Assembly: GCF_001507335.1 (NCBI RefSeq)
Contig: NZ_LMAH01000009.1
Location: forward strand, 1 to 64,000
Length of the DNA: 64,000 nt
Origin: Chryseobacterium sp. JAH
Lineage (GTDB): Bacteria > Bacteroidota > Bacteroidia > Flavobacteriales > Weeksellaceae
Direction: 5' to 3'
The notes under the pieces are model-generated. The model did no database searches, was not told where the DNA came from, and worked only from the letters and a program-made list of their open reading frames with translations. The translations under genes were made by a program, and so were the position numbers. Below, in pieces: positions 14,596-24,473 of this stretch (position 1 is its first letter; each line of letters begins with the position of its first letter).

Positions 14596-17500
14596 ATGAA
14601 TAAAAAAGTACAATCAATTAAGTGGTTATATCTATCTGTCTTTCTGCTTCCGGTACTTGGCTTGGCGCAGGAAAAAGGCAAAGAAAAAGAAACCAATATT
14701 GACGAAGTGGTTTTGGTAGGTTATACCAAGGTCTCTAAAAAAGATGTTACCAACGCTGTATCATCTGTAAAAGCTGAAGCTCTAAAAGATATGCCGGTAA
14801 ACAGTGCTGCTGAAGCCATTCAGGGCAGATTAGCCGGAGTGCAGGTGCAGACCAGTGAAGGTTCACCAGGTGCAGAAGTGGATATCAAAGTGAGAGGTGG
14901 TACATCTATCACAGGAAGTAATGCCCCGCTTTATATTGTAGACGGTGTGCAAATGGATAATGCAATGTCTCTATTAACTCCGAAAGAAATTGAATCTATT
15001 GAAGTATTGAAAGATGCTTCTTCTACTTCTATCTATGGTTCCAGAGGAGCAAACGGTGTAGTTTTGATCACCACAAAAAGTGGCCGTAAAAGAGCGATGA
15101 CCACCATCAATTACAACGGTTTTACCGGTGTAAGAAAAATCATGAATACATTGGATGTTCTTGATCCTTACGACTTTGTAATGTACCAATACGAGTTGTA
15201 CAACAAAAACGGAGTAGATGCTGACATTTCAGCTTTCGCAACACGATATGGTACCTATAACGAACTGGCCTCTAAATACAGCAATGTTAAAAAAAGAAAC
15301 TGGCAGGATGAGTTATTCGGAAGAGAAGCTTTCAACTTTACGCATAACCTTACCGTAAACGGTGGTTCTGAAAAATCGGCTTTTGCGCTGACACTTAACC
15401 ATGTGGATGAAGATGGTATCATGCTCAACTCAGGATTTAAGAGAAGCATGGTCAACTTTAAATACGATTACGACATCAGCAAAAAATTAAAGATCGGATT
15501 TAATGCAAGATACAGCAGATCATTAATCAATGGGGTAGGTACATCGAGCTCAGGATCTCAGAGTAATAACAGATTAAGAAATGCTGTAAGATATCAGCCT
15601 TTCGAAGGAGGCTCTAATATTCCTGTGGATGATTTTGATCCTAACTACGCTACGAATACCAACTTGGTAAATCCGTTGATCTTAAATGAGAATGAAGTAA
15701 GAGACAACAGATCAAACGATTTGTTATTAAACGGTTACATCAACTGGAACATATCAAAAGACATTACTTTTAGAAGTGTTATCGGTTATGTACAGAGAGA
15801 TATTATCACCAATCAGTTTTGGGGTACAGTAACTTCACAGGCAAGAGCCAATGCTGATATGCCAATTGTACAGTTAGACAGATCTCAGTCACGAAGAATT
15901 ACCAACACCAATACCTTAAACTATACCAAAAAATTCGGTAAGCATAAATTAGATATTTTATTGGGTCAGGAAACAATTCAGACAGATGGTGAATCTAGCA
16001 ATACATATGTAAAATGGTTCCCAAAATCTATTCTGCCTGAAGAAGCATTTGCAAACATTGCGGCTGCTACTCCACCCGCTGGATTAATTCAGGATGCAGC
16101 AAGAACTGCAGCATTAGCACCGGATCGTTTAGCTTCATTCTTCGGACGTTTAAACTATATCTTTGATAATAAATATATCCTTACAGCATCAGTAAGAGCT
16201 GATGGATCTAACGTTTTCATGAAAGGAAACCAGTGGGGATATTTCCCTGCAGCTTCCCTAGCTTGGAAAATTAAAGAGGAAAATTTCCTTAAAGATGTTA
16301 ACTGGTTAGACGAATTAAAACTACGTGTTGGTTACGGTCTTTCTGGGAACAACAGAATTACTTCTTACCTTTGGGCAAACTTCTATAACGTAAGTGCAAA
16401 CAACGGTTATGTATTCGGAACTTCAGTGACCCCAGGTGCTGCAATTTCTACGACACAGGCAAATCCTAATGTAAAATGGGAAGCTACTGTATCTAAAAAT
16501 GCAGGTATTGATTTCGAATTTTTTAACAGCAGACTATATGGTAGTGTTGACGGATATATTACTGACACAAAAGATTTGTTGGTTTTAGCGAAAGTTCCTT
16601 TTCCTGGATATTCAAACCAGTTCCAAAATTCTGGTAAAACTCAAAACAAAGGTTTAGAATTTACGCTTGGAGGAGTTATCGTCAACAAAGAAGACTTCAC
16701 ATGGAAAACAGACATTAACCTTTCTGCCAACAGAAACAAGATTCTAAGTTTAGGAAGCGGTGTTCGTCCGGGACAAGATTCTTATCTGGTACAGTCAGGA
16801 GGTATCGGAGGATTTGACTTTATCGCTAAAGTAGGAAGCTCTGTTGGTACTTATTACGGTTATGTGACAGAAGGAAGATACGAGGTGAGCGATTTCGATT
16901 ATAATGCTGCAACGCAGGTTTATACCTTAAAGGCCGGTATTCCTAGTAGCAGTGCTATAGCATTAGGAGCAAAAGCTGTTCAGCCTGGAGATCTTAAATT
17001 AAAAGATTTAAATGGCGACGGACAGATTACTGATGCAGACAGACAGGAACTGGGAAGTGCTCAGCCTAAATTTTACGGAGGTTTCAACCAAACTTTCCGT
17101 TACAAAAACTTTGATATGAGTTTATTCTTCAATTTCTCAGTAGGAAACAAAGTTTATAACGCAAATAAAATTGAGAATACTACTCAATATCTATACAGAG
17201 ACAATAACATGGCCGCAGAAGTGGCAGACAGATGGAGATGGTTTGATAACAATGGTGTTAAAGTAAACGACCCTACTGCGCTAGCAGCATTGAACGCAAA
17301 TACGACAATGTGGACGCCACCAACTGGACAATATATTTTACATTCTTACGGAATTGAAGACGGTTCTTTCCTAAGATTAAACAACGTAACTTTAGGATTT
17401 ACATTACCAAAAGGATCTTTGGATGCTGTAGGTGTTAAAAATTTCAGATTGTATGCGACGGTAAACAACGTATTTGTAATTACAAAATACTCAGGTTATG

Positions 17501-17604
17501 ATCCCGAAGCCAGTACAAGAAGAAATCCTTTGACCCCGGGAGTTGATTATTCTGCCTACCCTCGAAGCAGATTTTTCGTAACTGGTGTAGATATCACATT
17601 CTAA
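14596..17604 (+). CDS. SusC-type TonB-dependent outer-membrane receptor
   Basis: Imports pectic oligosaccharides across the outer membrane with its SusD lid. The 1002-residue protein has a signal peptide (1-25, ending GLAQ), a short charged linker, the SusC signature TNIDEVVLVGYTKVSKKD, and the plug domain with VRGGTSITGSNAPLYIVDGV followed by SIYGSRGANGVVLITTK. The 22-strand barrel follows and ends in the aromatic TGVDITF. Unlike many SusC proteins it lacks the roughly 80-residue carboxypeptidase-like domain before the plug. First gene of the plus-strand operon; the LacI-type palindrome is 123 bp upstream. Confidence 0.95.
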   Translation: MNKKVQSIKWLYLSVFLLPVLGLAQEKGKEKETNIDEVVLVGYTKVSKKDVTNAVSSVKAEALKDMPVNSAAEAIQGRLAGVQVQTSEGSPGAEVDIKVRGGTSITGSNAPLYIVDGVQMDNAMSLLTPKEIESIEVLKDASSTSIYGSRGANGVVLITTKSGRKRAMTTINYNGFTGVRKIMNTLDVLDPYDFVMYQYELYNKNGVDADISAFATRYGTYNELASKYSNVKKRNWQDELFGREAFNFTHNLTVNGGSEKSAFALTLNHVDEDGIMLNSGFKRSMVNFKYDYDISKKLKIGFNARYSRSLINGVGTSSSGSQSNNRLRNAVRYQPFEGGSNIPVDDFDPNYATNTNLVNPLILNENEVRDNRSNDLLLNGYINWNISKDITFRSVIGYVQRDIITNQFWGTVTSQARANADMPIVQLDRSQSRRITNTNTLNYTKKFGKHKLDILLGQETIQTDGESSNTYVKWFPKSILPEEAFANIAAATPPAGLIQDAARTAALAPDRLASFFGRLNYIFDNKYILTASVRADGSNVFMKGNQWGYFPAASLAWKIKEENFLKDVNWLDELKLRVGYGLSGNNRITSYLWANFYNVSANNGYVFGTSVTPGAAISTTQANPNVKWEATVSKNAGIDFEFFNSRLYGSVDGYITDTKDLLVLAKVPFPGYSNQFQNSGKTQNKGLEFTLGGVIVNKEDFTWKTDINLSANRNKILSLGSGVRPGQDSYLVQSGGIGGFDFIAKVGSSVGTYYGYVTEGRYEVSDFDYNAATQVYTLKAGIPSSSAIALGAKAVQPGDLKLKDLNGDGQITDADRQELGSAQPKFYGGFNQTFRYKNFDMSLFFNFSVGNKVYNANKIENTTQYLYRDNNMAAEVADRWRWFDNNGVKVNDPTALAALNANTTMWTPPTGQYILHSYGIEDGSFLRLNNVTLGFTLPKGSLDAVGVKNFRLYATVNNVFVITKYSGYDPEASTRRNPLTPGVDYSAYPRSRFFVTGVDITF

Positions 17605-17615
17605 AATTTATTATC

Positions 17616-19448
17616 ATGAAAAAAAACAAATCAATACTTATTTTATCTTTTCTTGCAGGCGCTCTTTTTGTGAGTTCTGCAAGTTCGTGCAGTGACTTTC
17701 TTGAGCCCGAAAACCTTTCAAGTATCTCCGAAGCACAACAGTTTGACAGTACTGCAGATACATTTTCAGCATTAATTGGGGTCTACGCGCAACTGGGTGG
17801 AGATGACGGTTACGGCCAGAGATTATCTTTAATTATCACTCAATCCGGAGATGACTTCAGAACTTCAGGAAGCTATAACTGTAATGATAGAAGAGGTGTA
17901 GCCACTTTTGGCGCATGTACTACCAATACAGAATTGAATGGTCCTTTCTCAAAACTGTATACAGGAATTGAGCGTGCAAACCTTGTGATCAAAAACATCC
18001 CTTTATCTCCAGTGATGCAAAGCGGATCTGCAGAAGATAAAAAACTTATGGACAGATACTTGGGTGAGGCGTTAACCCTTAGAGCACAGTATTACTATGA
18101 ACTTATTAGAAACTGGGGAGATGTACCTTTCTACTTAGTTCCGGCTTCTGATGTTGCAGAGCAAAACCAGCCAAAAACTGACAGAGACATCATTTATGAT
18201 CAGATGATCGTTGATCTTGAGAAAGCAGCGACATTAGTTCCGTGGAGATCTGAAGGTGGAACTACCAGCAACAGGATTTCTAAAGGAGCAGTAAAAGGTC
18301 TTAGAGCTAGAATTGCCTTGGCAAGAGCAGGGTACTCTTTAAGAAGAAGCCCTCAGATCATGGCTCAGGGATCAAACCCTCAGAAATACTATCAAATTGC
18401 TTTAGACGAATGTAAAGACATTATGAATCATAGTGGTGAGCATAGTCTTAATCCTAGTTATGAAAATGTATTTAGAGCTTTGCATACCAACGCTCAGGAT
18501 GCTACGAATGAAGTTATTTTCTCAGTTGGAGCTTTCGGTGGTGGTACCAGAACAGACTCTAAAATCGGATACTACAACGGTCTTAAACATCATGACAACT
18601 CTAACTGGAAAGGAGGCGGAGGTATCAATGCGTTGCCAACATACTTCTATGAGTTTACAAAATATGATCTAAGAAGAGATATGAACGTAGGAATCTTCAC
18701 AGTAAATGCTACGAATCAGGCCGAGTTGGCCGCTTCAAACGCTTGGACTGATTCTAAATACAGAAAATCTTGGACTAGTATTACAGGACCTTCTCAAACA
18801 CTTGCAGTTGACTGGCCTTTAATCCGTCTGTCTGATGTAATGCTCATGTTTGCTGAAGCTGATAACGAAATCAACGGAGCACCTTCTCAGGAAGCTAAAA
18901 ATGCTTTATTAGCTGTAAGAAACAGAGCATATGCAGGAAATCTTGGTCAAGTAGGAGCTATTCCTTCTGATAAAGTAGGTTTCTTTAATGCAATCGTACA
19001 AGAAAGACTATTAGAGCTAGGCTCTGAAGGAATGAGAAAATACGATTTGATTCGTTGGAACTTATTAGCAACCAAAATTGCTGAAACTAAGCAGAAACTG
19101 ACAAACTTCATCAACGGAACAGGAGCTTACGCTAATGTACCTCTGAATATCTATTACAAAGCGTCAGTTTACGATCCTACAAAAACGGCCCAGCAAAACA
19201 TAAGTGCGATTGACGTTTACACAATAGGAACAGACAAAAGCCAGGTATTTTATCTTCCTAATCAGTCTGCTACTACACCTGCGGGGTACAAATCTATTGC
19301 ATGGAGATCAGGAATTACAGCAACCTATGTAAATGATCCGTCTGCGGGTTATGCACAGTATTTCGAAGCTAATAAGAGAGAATTACTGCCAATCTACTTC
19401 GAATATATTCAGAATAACTACAATCTTACCCAAGATTACGGTTATTAG
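17616..19448 (+). CDS. SusD/RagB-type outer-membrane glycan-binding lipoprotein
   Basis: Surface lipoprotein that captures the glycan and caps the SusC barrel. The 610-residue protein has a lipobox with Cys25 (SASSCSDFLEPEN). SusD-family blocks include the TPR-like segment EALTLRAQYYYELIRNWGDVPF, LVVPASD-like LVPASDVAEQNQPKTDRDII, and the C-terminal IVQERLLELGSEGMRKYDLIRW. It begins 11 bp after susC, so they are cotranscribed. No SusE/F-like second binding protein is present, so this is the only surface binding protein in the locus. Confidence 0.95.
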   Translation: MKKNKSILILSFLAGALFVSSASSCSDFLEPENLSSISEAQQFDSTADTFSALIGVYAQLGGDDGYGQRLSLIITQSGDDFRTSGSYNCNDRRGVATFGACTTNTELNGPFSKLYTGIERANLVIKNIPLSPVMQSGSAEDKKLMDRYLGEALTLRAQYYYELIRNWGDVPFYLVPASDVAEQNQPKTDRDIIYDQMIVDLEKAATLVPWRSEGGTTSNRISKGAVKGLRARIALARAGYSLRRSPQIMAQGSNPQKYYQIALDECKDIMNHSGEHSLNPSYENVFRALHTNAQDATNEVIFSVGAFGGGTRTDSKIGYYNGLKHHDNSNWKGGGGINALPTYFYEFTKYDLRRDMNVGIFTVNATNQAELAASNAWTDSKYRKSWTSITGPSQTLAVDWPLIRLSDVMLMFAEADNEINGAPSQEAKNALLAVRNRAYAGNLGQVGAIPSDKVGFFNAIVQERLLELGSEGMRKYDLIRWNLLATKIAETKQKLTNFINGTGAYANVPLNIYYKASVYDPTKTAQQNISAIDVYTIGTDKSQVFYLPNQSATTPAGYKSIAWRSGITATYVNDPSAGYAQYFEANKRELLPIYFEYIQNNYNLTQDYGY

Positions 19449-19474
19449 AATCAAGATACATTCATATTAATTTT

Positions 19475-19515
19475 GATACAGACTTTCTCCTATTACAGGA
19501 GCGAGTCTGTATTTT
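19475..19515 (+). terminator. Hairpin behind susD
   Basis: ATACAGACT pairs with AGTCTGTAT, with an inner CTCCT/AGGAG stem, followed by TTTCCTAAT. The T run is short, so it may be partial: a terminator or processing site that would keep susCD expression above that of the enzyme genes downstream. Confidence 0.55.
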
Positions 19516-19535
19516 CCTAATGAAAATTAAAATCG

Positions 19536-20582
19536 ATGAAGATTTCAAATTTTTACAAGAACATCAAATTCTTATCGTTTTTTTCGGTGGTCTTAATCAG
19601 TCTTCTTTCTTTCAAGGTGAATGAGGTTAAAACCATCATCGTTTCGAAAGACGGAAAAGGTAATTTTACTACCATTCAGCAGGCCATTAATTCTGTCGAA
19701 GAAGGAAAAACAATTAGAACAAAAATTATTGTAAAGCCTGGAACTTATAGAGAAAAAATTATTGTTGACGCCGTAAAAAGCCCAATAAGCTTAATAGGTG
19801 AAAGCCCAGAAAACACCATAATAGTTTACGGTGACCACGCTTCAAAGCAGAATGCTGAAGGTAAAAACATCGGAACAACAGGTTCATCAAGCATTTTTAT
19901 TTTTTCCGATGATTTTTCAGCTGAAAATATTACATTTCAAAACGATGCCGGTCCGGTGGGGCAGGCTGTTGCTGTTTTAACGACAGGCGACCGAATTGCT
20001 TTTGAAAACTGTAAATTCTTAGGATTTCAGGATACACTTTATACCAAAGGCGCACAGGATAATCCGGATAAAACTAAAGTTTCCAGAAATTATTTCAAAA
20101 ACTGCTACATCGAAGGAACGACCGACTATATTTTCGGAGCCGGAACTGCGGTCTTTGAAAACTGTACGCTATACTCCAAAAAAAATGCATCTTACGTTAC
20201 CGCCGCATCTACGATTGAAGGAAATGAGTTCGGATATGTATTTATTAACTGTAATTTAACAGGAGATGCAGAGGCAAATTCTGTATATTTGGGTCGTCCC
20301 TGGAGGCAATTTGCAAAAACAGTTTATATTAATTGTGCAATCGATTCCACAATAAAACCTGAAGGTTGGCATAACTGGTCTAAACCTGATGCTGAGAAGA
20401 CTGTTTTTTATGCGGAATATAATTCTAAAGGTCCGGGAGCAAATGCTGAAAAAAGAGTTCCATGGTCACATCAACTAAGGAAAGAACAAAGTAAAAAATA
20501 TACTGCTAAAAATATTCTGTCAGGAAAAGACAACTGGAACTTTAAAAAAGCCACTCACCAATCTCAAAAAAAATTTAAATGA
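19536..20582 (+). CDS. Pectinesterase, CE8
   Basis: Removes methyl esters from homogalacturonan, making it a substrate for pectate lyases and polygalacturonase. The 348-residue protein has a hydrophobic N-terminus (about 1-27) that looks like a signal peptide or anchor. CE8 motifs are GTYREKI (69), GQAVAV with Gln143, FQDTLYT with Asp166 (acid/base), GTTDYIFG with Asp197 (nucleophile), and LGRPWRQFA carrying the catalytic Arg. Only DYIFG replaces the commoner DFIFG. It overlaps the following lyase gene by 4 bases (ATGA), so the two are translationally coupled. Confidence 0.94.
   Translation: MKISNFYKNIKFLSFFSVVLISLLSFKVNEVKTIIVSKDGKGNFTTIQQAINSVEEGKTIRTKIIVKPGTYREKIIVDAVKSPISLIGESPENTIIVYGDHASKQNAEGKNIGTTGSSSIFIFSDDFSAENITFQNDAGPVGQAVAVLTTGDRIAFENCKFLGFQDTLYTKGAQDNPDKTKVSRNYFKNCYIEGTTDYIFGAGTAVFENCTLYSKKNASYVTAASTIEGNEFGYVFINCNLTGDAEANSVYLGRPWRQFAKTVYINCAIDSTIKPEGWHNWSKPDAEKTVFYAEYNSKGPGANAEKRVPWSHQLRKEQSKKYTAKNILSGKDNWNFKKATHQSQKKFK
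20332..20353. promoter_or_regulatory. 22 bp near-perfect palindrome inside the pectinesterase gene, operator-like
   Basis: ATTGTGCAATC joined to GATTCCACAAT matches its own reverse complement at 10 of 11 base pairs, and its core AATCGATT is identical to that of the two upstream operators. It lies in coding sequence (codons for INCAIDSTI), so it may be chance or an intragenic binding site. Confidence 0.3.
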
Positions 20583-22030
20583 AAAATTATTTTTCTTCAC
20601 TAATCCTTTTGGGACTTTTATCTTTACAAAGCTGTACAAGCCAGGTAAACACTTCAGCCGAATCTGATGACACCATCATTTCAGTAAAGCTGATCAGTTT
20701 TCCCGGGGCAGAAGGTTTTGGAAGATTTACCACAGGAGGACGTGGCGGAAAAGTATTATTCGTAACTAAATTGACAGATGACGGTACAGAAGGAACTTTA
20801 AGACACGCGTTAGAACAAAAGGGACCGAGATATATCGCTTTCAGAACTGCCGGAACTATTTTTCTTGAATCTCCACTAAGAATAAAAGAAGGCGACGTTA
20901 CGATTGCCGGACAAACTGCTCCCGGAGACGGAATTACCGTTGCCAATTACGAAACTTTTGTCGCAGCAGACAATGTGATCATTCGTTATATGCGATTCAG
21001 AATGGGTGATAAAAAAAAGTATGAAGGTGATGCTTTTGGAGCGAGATTTATTAAAAATTTAATGGTCGATCACTGTTCGATGAGCTGGTCTACCGACGAG
21101 ACAGTTTCCATTTATGTCAATGAAAATACCACGCTTCAGTGGTGCGTGATTACAGAAAGCCTAAGGAATTCAGCGCACCAAAAAGGCGCTCATGGATACG
21201 GTGGAATTGCCGGAGGAAAATTCGCTTCTTTTCATCATAATATTTACGCCAATCACGACAGCAGAAATCCGAGATTGGGAGAATATGCGGGAAGTAAATT
21301 TGCTTTGACCGATCTAACCGATTTTAGAAATAATGTCATTTACAATTGGGGTCACAATAATGTCTACGGAGGTGAAGGGATGAATGTGAATATGGTCAAC
21401 AATTATTATAAACCAGGTCCTGCAACAATGACCAAGAAGAGAATTGTCGCAATTGATAAAAATGAAAAACAAGGAACCGAAGTTTACAATATCTGGGGAA
21501 AATATTACATCAACGGAAATGTTGTAGAGGGAAGTCCGGAAGTTACAGCAGACAACTGGAATTTGGGTGTTTTCAATCAAATGAAACCTGCTTATAAGTT
21601 GACAGATGCTGATAAAAACTCAATTAAAATAAATCAGCCACATGATATTCAAAATAATGTGACAACTGAATCTCCAAAGGAGGCCTACGAAAAAATATTA
21701 AAAATCGGAGGCGCAAGTTTGGTGAGGGATGCTGTAGATTTACGAGTTTTGGAACATGTAAAAAATGGAACGTTCTCTCACAAAGGTTCGCTTGGAAGTG
21801 ACAGCGGAATCATCGATTCTCAGGAAGATGTTGGAGGATTTCCTGATTTAAAACCAGGAAGAGCTTCTATTGATTCAGACAACGACGGAATGCCCGATGA
21901 TTGGGAAATTAAAAATAATCTTGACCCTAAAACGGCCAATGCTAACGGAAAAGATTTAGATAGAGACTATGATAATATCGAGATTTTTATGAATGACCTC
22001 GTTAAAAAAATAACCAAAAATCAGCGGTAG
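20579..22030 (+). CDS. Pectate lyase, PL1, lipoprotein
   Basis: Cleaves de-esterified galacturonan by beta-elimination, yielding 4,5-unsaturated ends. The 483-residue protein has a lipobox with Cys19 (SLQSCTSQ). It is a parallel beta-helix of PL1 type: FPGAEGFGRFTTGGRGG at the start of the mature domain, VTIAGQTAPGDGI, the Ca-site/core segment VDHCSMSWSTDETVS, and SRNPRLGEYAG carrying the conserved catalytic Arg. The C-terminus has the DSDNDGMPDDWEIKN segment often seen at the end of bacterial pectate lyases. Coupled to the CE8 gene before it, which supplies its substrate. Confidence 0.94.
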   Translation: MKNYFSSLILLGLLSLQSCTSQVNTSAESDDTIISVKLISFPGAEGFGRFTTGGRGGKVLFVTKLTDDGTEGTLRHALEQKGPRYIAFRTAGTIFLESPLRIKEGDVTIAGQTAPGDGITVANYETFVAADNVIIRYMRFRMGDKKKYEGDAFGARFIKNLMVDHCSMSWSTDETVSIYVNENTTLQWCVITESLRNSAHQKGAHGYGGIAGGKFASFHHNIYANHDSRNPRLGEYAGSKFALTDLTDFRNNVIYNWGHNNVYGGEGMNVNMVNNYYKPGPATMTKKRIVAIDKNEKQGTEVYNIWGKYYINGNVVEGSPEVTADNWNLGVFNQMKPAYKLTDADKNSIKINQPHDIQNNVTTESPKEAYEKILKIGGASLVRDAVDLRVLEHVKNGTFSHKGSLGSDSGIIDSQEDVGGFPDLKPGRASIDSDNDGMPDDWEIKNNLDPKTANANGKDLDRDYDNIEIFMNDLVKKITKNQR

Positions 22031-22073
22031 TCACTGAACTTTCAGCCTTAAAGGTTATCTAAAATAAAAAATA

Positions 22074-23084
22074 ATGTCAGTACAGATAAAATCAAACCTA
22101 TTCAAAATACTTCTGGCGGGAGCTGTTTTCGCTGGAGGTTCATTTTTCGCACAAAAAAATGTGATTGAGAAAATCCGCAAAAACCCGAAAGCACCTTTTT
22201 CCTACGCAGAATTATCAATAAAAGATGGCGGAAAATGGCAGGGCAACGAGTACATCGGCGGAACTTTCAAAAACATCAATGAATTACAACTTCCGGCCGA
22301 ACATACCGATCATTCTTACTACATCAGATACGAAGGAATCGGTTTGGAAAACAATCAAATCGGTTACAGATTATACCTTGACTGGAGAAATGCAACAGAT
22401 ATTTTCGGAAAAAAGGTGAATACTTTGGTATTGCCGGACGTCGGACAGGACGGCTTTGAAACCTATCATCACGATGCACCTTGGGGACAGGATATTTTGA
22501 AATCAGGCCGTACCATCGGAGTCGGTTCTTACGGCAGATATGATGAGCAGAATGATTTTGTGGAAACTTTTAAAACCGTAAAAACCACCACCGCAAAAGT
22601 TATTAATCAAAGTGATCAATCTTTCGCAACCATCGATTATAAAGGCTGGAAAACTTGGGGAAAAGCAGTTGACCTTCAGTCTAAGCTGACAATTTTCAAC
22701 AGAGACCGTTTTGTGAAGGTTGATTTAAATTTAAATGAAACAATTTCAGGATTATGTACCGGAATTGTCGCTTTTAAAAATATTCCCATGAAAGAGGCGG
22801 TCAGTAAAAACAAAAAATGGGGCTACATTGCAACATACGGAACGCAGACTTTGGCTAAAAAAGAAGATAATCTAGGAATGGTCATCTTCTACCCTATCGG
22901 AAATTTAGATAAAATTGTAAAAACCAAATCAACGCACGTGGTGGTTTTCAAAAAGACCAAAAATGTTTCGTATTACTTTATGGGAGCTTGGTCACAAGAG
23001 CCAAACGGAATTAAAACTGAAGAAGAATTCTACAAAGATTTAGATAAAAAATTAGAAATTTTAGATAATAACAATCAACTTTAA
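22074..23084 (+). CDS. DUF4861 protein, first copy
   Basis: A 336-residue exported protein (signal peptide about 1-26, ending FFAQ). It belongs to DUF4861, recognised by LDWRNATDIFGKK, the YHHDAPWGQDILKSGRTIG block and EENFVET-like FVETFK. The function of the family is not established to my knowledge; its members recur beside lyases and GH105 enzymes in uronic-acid loci, suggesting a lyase, hydrolase or binding role on unsaturated or decorated pectin ends. It stands 12 bp ahead of GH105, and a second, longer member is at 40140-41342. Confidence 0.85.
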   Translation: MSVQIKSNLFKILLAGAVFAGGSFFAQKNVIEKIRKNPKAPFSYAELSIKDGGKWQGNEYIGGTFKNINELQLPAEHTDHSYYIRYEGIGLENNQIGYRLYLDWRNATDIFGKKVNTLVLPDVGQDGFETYHHDAPWGQDILKSGRTIGVGSYGRYDEQNDFVETFKTVKTTTAKVINQSDQSFATIDYKGWKTWGKAVDLQSKLTIFNRDRFVKVDLNLNETISGLCTGIVAFKNIPMKEAVSKNKKWGYIATYGTQTLAKKEDNLGMVIFYPIGNLDKIVKTKSTHVVVFKKTKNVSYYFMGAWSQEPNGIKTEEEFYKDLDKKLEILDNNNQL

Positions 23085-23096
23085 AATTGACTTACA

Positions 23097-24356
23097 ATGA
23101 GTTTTATTAATCAAAAATTAAAAATATATGCTGTTGCGGTTTTAGGTTCAGGAATGTTCCTTGCCTGTGCACAGACAAAAACAGCAACGGCTGCAAAAGC
23201 AACAACCCAAACTGCAAAATCAGGAAAAGTGGTTCCTACCAACCTGAAATGGTCTGAAAGAATGATGCTTTCAGAAATGCAGCGATTCCCTGAAGCTTGG
23301 ATGCTTGATTTCAGCAAAAGCCCTAAGTGGACCTATCCTTCAGCGATTGTGTTAGACGGAGCTGAGCAGCTTTACATCAAAACAGGTAAAAAAGAATACT
23401 ACGATTACATCAGCGGTTTCGGCGAAACTTTGATCAAGGAAGATGGTACCATCGTTACTTACGATCTTGACAAGTACAACATCGACATGCTGAACAGCGG
23501 AAACGTATTACTTTATCTTTACGAAAAAGAGAAAAAAGACAAGTACCTGAAAGCGCTTCAAACTTTGCGTTTGCAAATAGACGGGCAGCCAAGAACGAAT
23601 GAAGGTTCTTTCTGGCATAAAAAGATCTATCCTTATCAGGTTTGGCTGGATGGTTTGTACATGGGAATGCCTTTCTATACGCACTATACAAAAGATTTTG
23701 TTAAAGGTGCTGATGCTGCAAAAGCGTATGATGATATCGTAATGCAGTTCGACTCAGTTCAGAAGAATCTTTTAGACAAAAAAACAGGATTGCTGTATCA
23801 CGCATGGGATGAAAGTAAAGAACAGGCATGGGCAGACAAACAAACCGGACTTTCGCCAAATTTCTGGGGAAGAGCGATGGGTTGGTACGGAATGGCAATG
23901 GTAGATGTTTTAGATTATTTACCTCAAGGTCATCCGGGAAGAGCGAGAATTATTTCTTACATCAAATCTTATTCTGACGCAGTTATCAAATATCAGGATA
24001 AAAAATCAGGGCTTTGGTATCAGGTTTTAGATAAGCCATTGGCGAACAAAAATTATGAAGAAGCGACTGCTTCAGCGATGTTTGTCTACACGATGATTAA
24101 ATCTGTGAACAAAGGTTACCTGCCAAAATCATATAAAGCTGCTGCTAAAAAAGGCTACGACGGAATCATCAAAAATCTGATTACAGTTGATGAAAATGGC
24201 GTTGTAAATTTAAATAAATGTTGTGCTGTTGCCGGTTTGGGAGGAAAACCTTACAGAGACGGTTCTTACGAATATTACGTGAATGAAGAAATCCGTTCGA
24301 ATGACGGAAAAGGAACAGGACCATTTATTTTGGCGAGTTTAGAATTTGAGAAATAA
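23097..24356 (+). CDS. Unsaturated galacturonyl/rhamnogalacturonyl hydrolase, GH105, lipoprotein
   Basis: Removes the 4,5-unsaturated uronate from the non-reducing end of lyase products. The 419-residue protein has a lipobox with Cys24 (MFLACAQ), so it is likely anchored in the periplasm. The GH105/GH88 (alpha/alpha)6 fold is indicated by VWLDGLYMGMPFYTHY, with the expected catalytic Asp185, and by FWGRAMGWYGMAMVDVLDYL. It follows DUF4861 by 12 bp. Its released unsaturated uronate is the substrate of KdgF in the same locus. Confidence 0.93.
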   Translation: MSFINQKLKIYAVAVLGSGMFLACAQTKTATAAKATTQTAKSGKVVPTNLKWSERMMLSEMQRFPEAWMLDFSKSPKWTYPSAIVLDGAEQLYIKTGKKEYYDYISGFGETLIKEDGTIVTYDLDKYNIDMLNSGNVLLYLYEKEKKDKYLKALQTLRLQIDGQPRTNEGSFWHKKIYPYQVWLDGLYMGMPFYTHYTKDFVKGADAAKAYDDIVMQFDSVQKNLLDKKTGLLYHAWDESKEQAWADKQTGLSPNFWGRAMGWYGMAMVDVLDYLPQGHPGRARIISYIKSYSDAVIKYQDKKSGLWYQVLDKPLANKNYEEATASAMFVYTMIKSVNKGYLPKSYKAAAKKGYDGIIKNLITVDENGVVNLNKCCAVAGLGGKPYRDGSYEYYVNEEIRSNDGKGTGPFILASLEFEK

Positions 24357-24372
24357 AATTTTAAACATTAAA

Positions 24373-24449
24373 CCTTTGCTTGGCAGAGCGCCTTTGCGAA
24401 CGAAAAATATTCGTTCGCATTAAAAAAAACCTAGCGCCATCGCGTTTAA
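24373..24449 (-). repeat. Dispersed repeat family C, copy 3 (inverted)
   Basis: Read on the minus strand: AACGCGATGGCGCTAG, TTTTTTTAATG, a GCGAACGAA/TTCGTTCGC hairpin, then GTTCGCAAAGGCGCTCTGCC and AAGCAAAGG. Block order matches 6664-6740. It separates GH105 from GH43. Confidence 0.6.
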
Positions 24450-24473
24450 AACCCAGATCAAAAATCTGATTTT

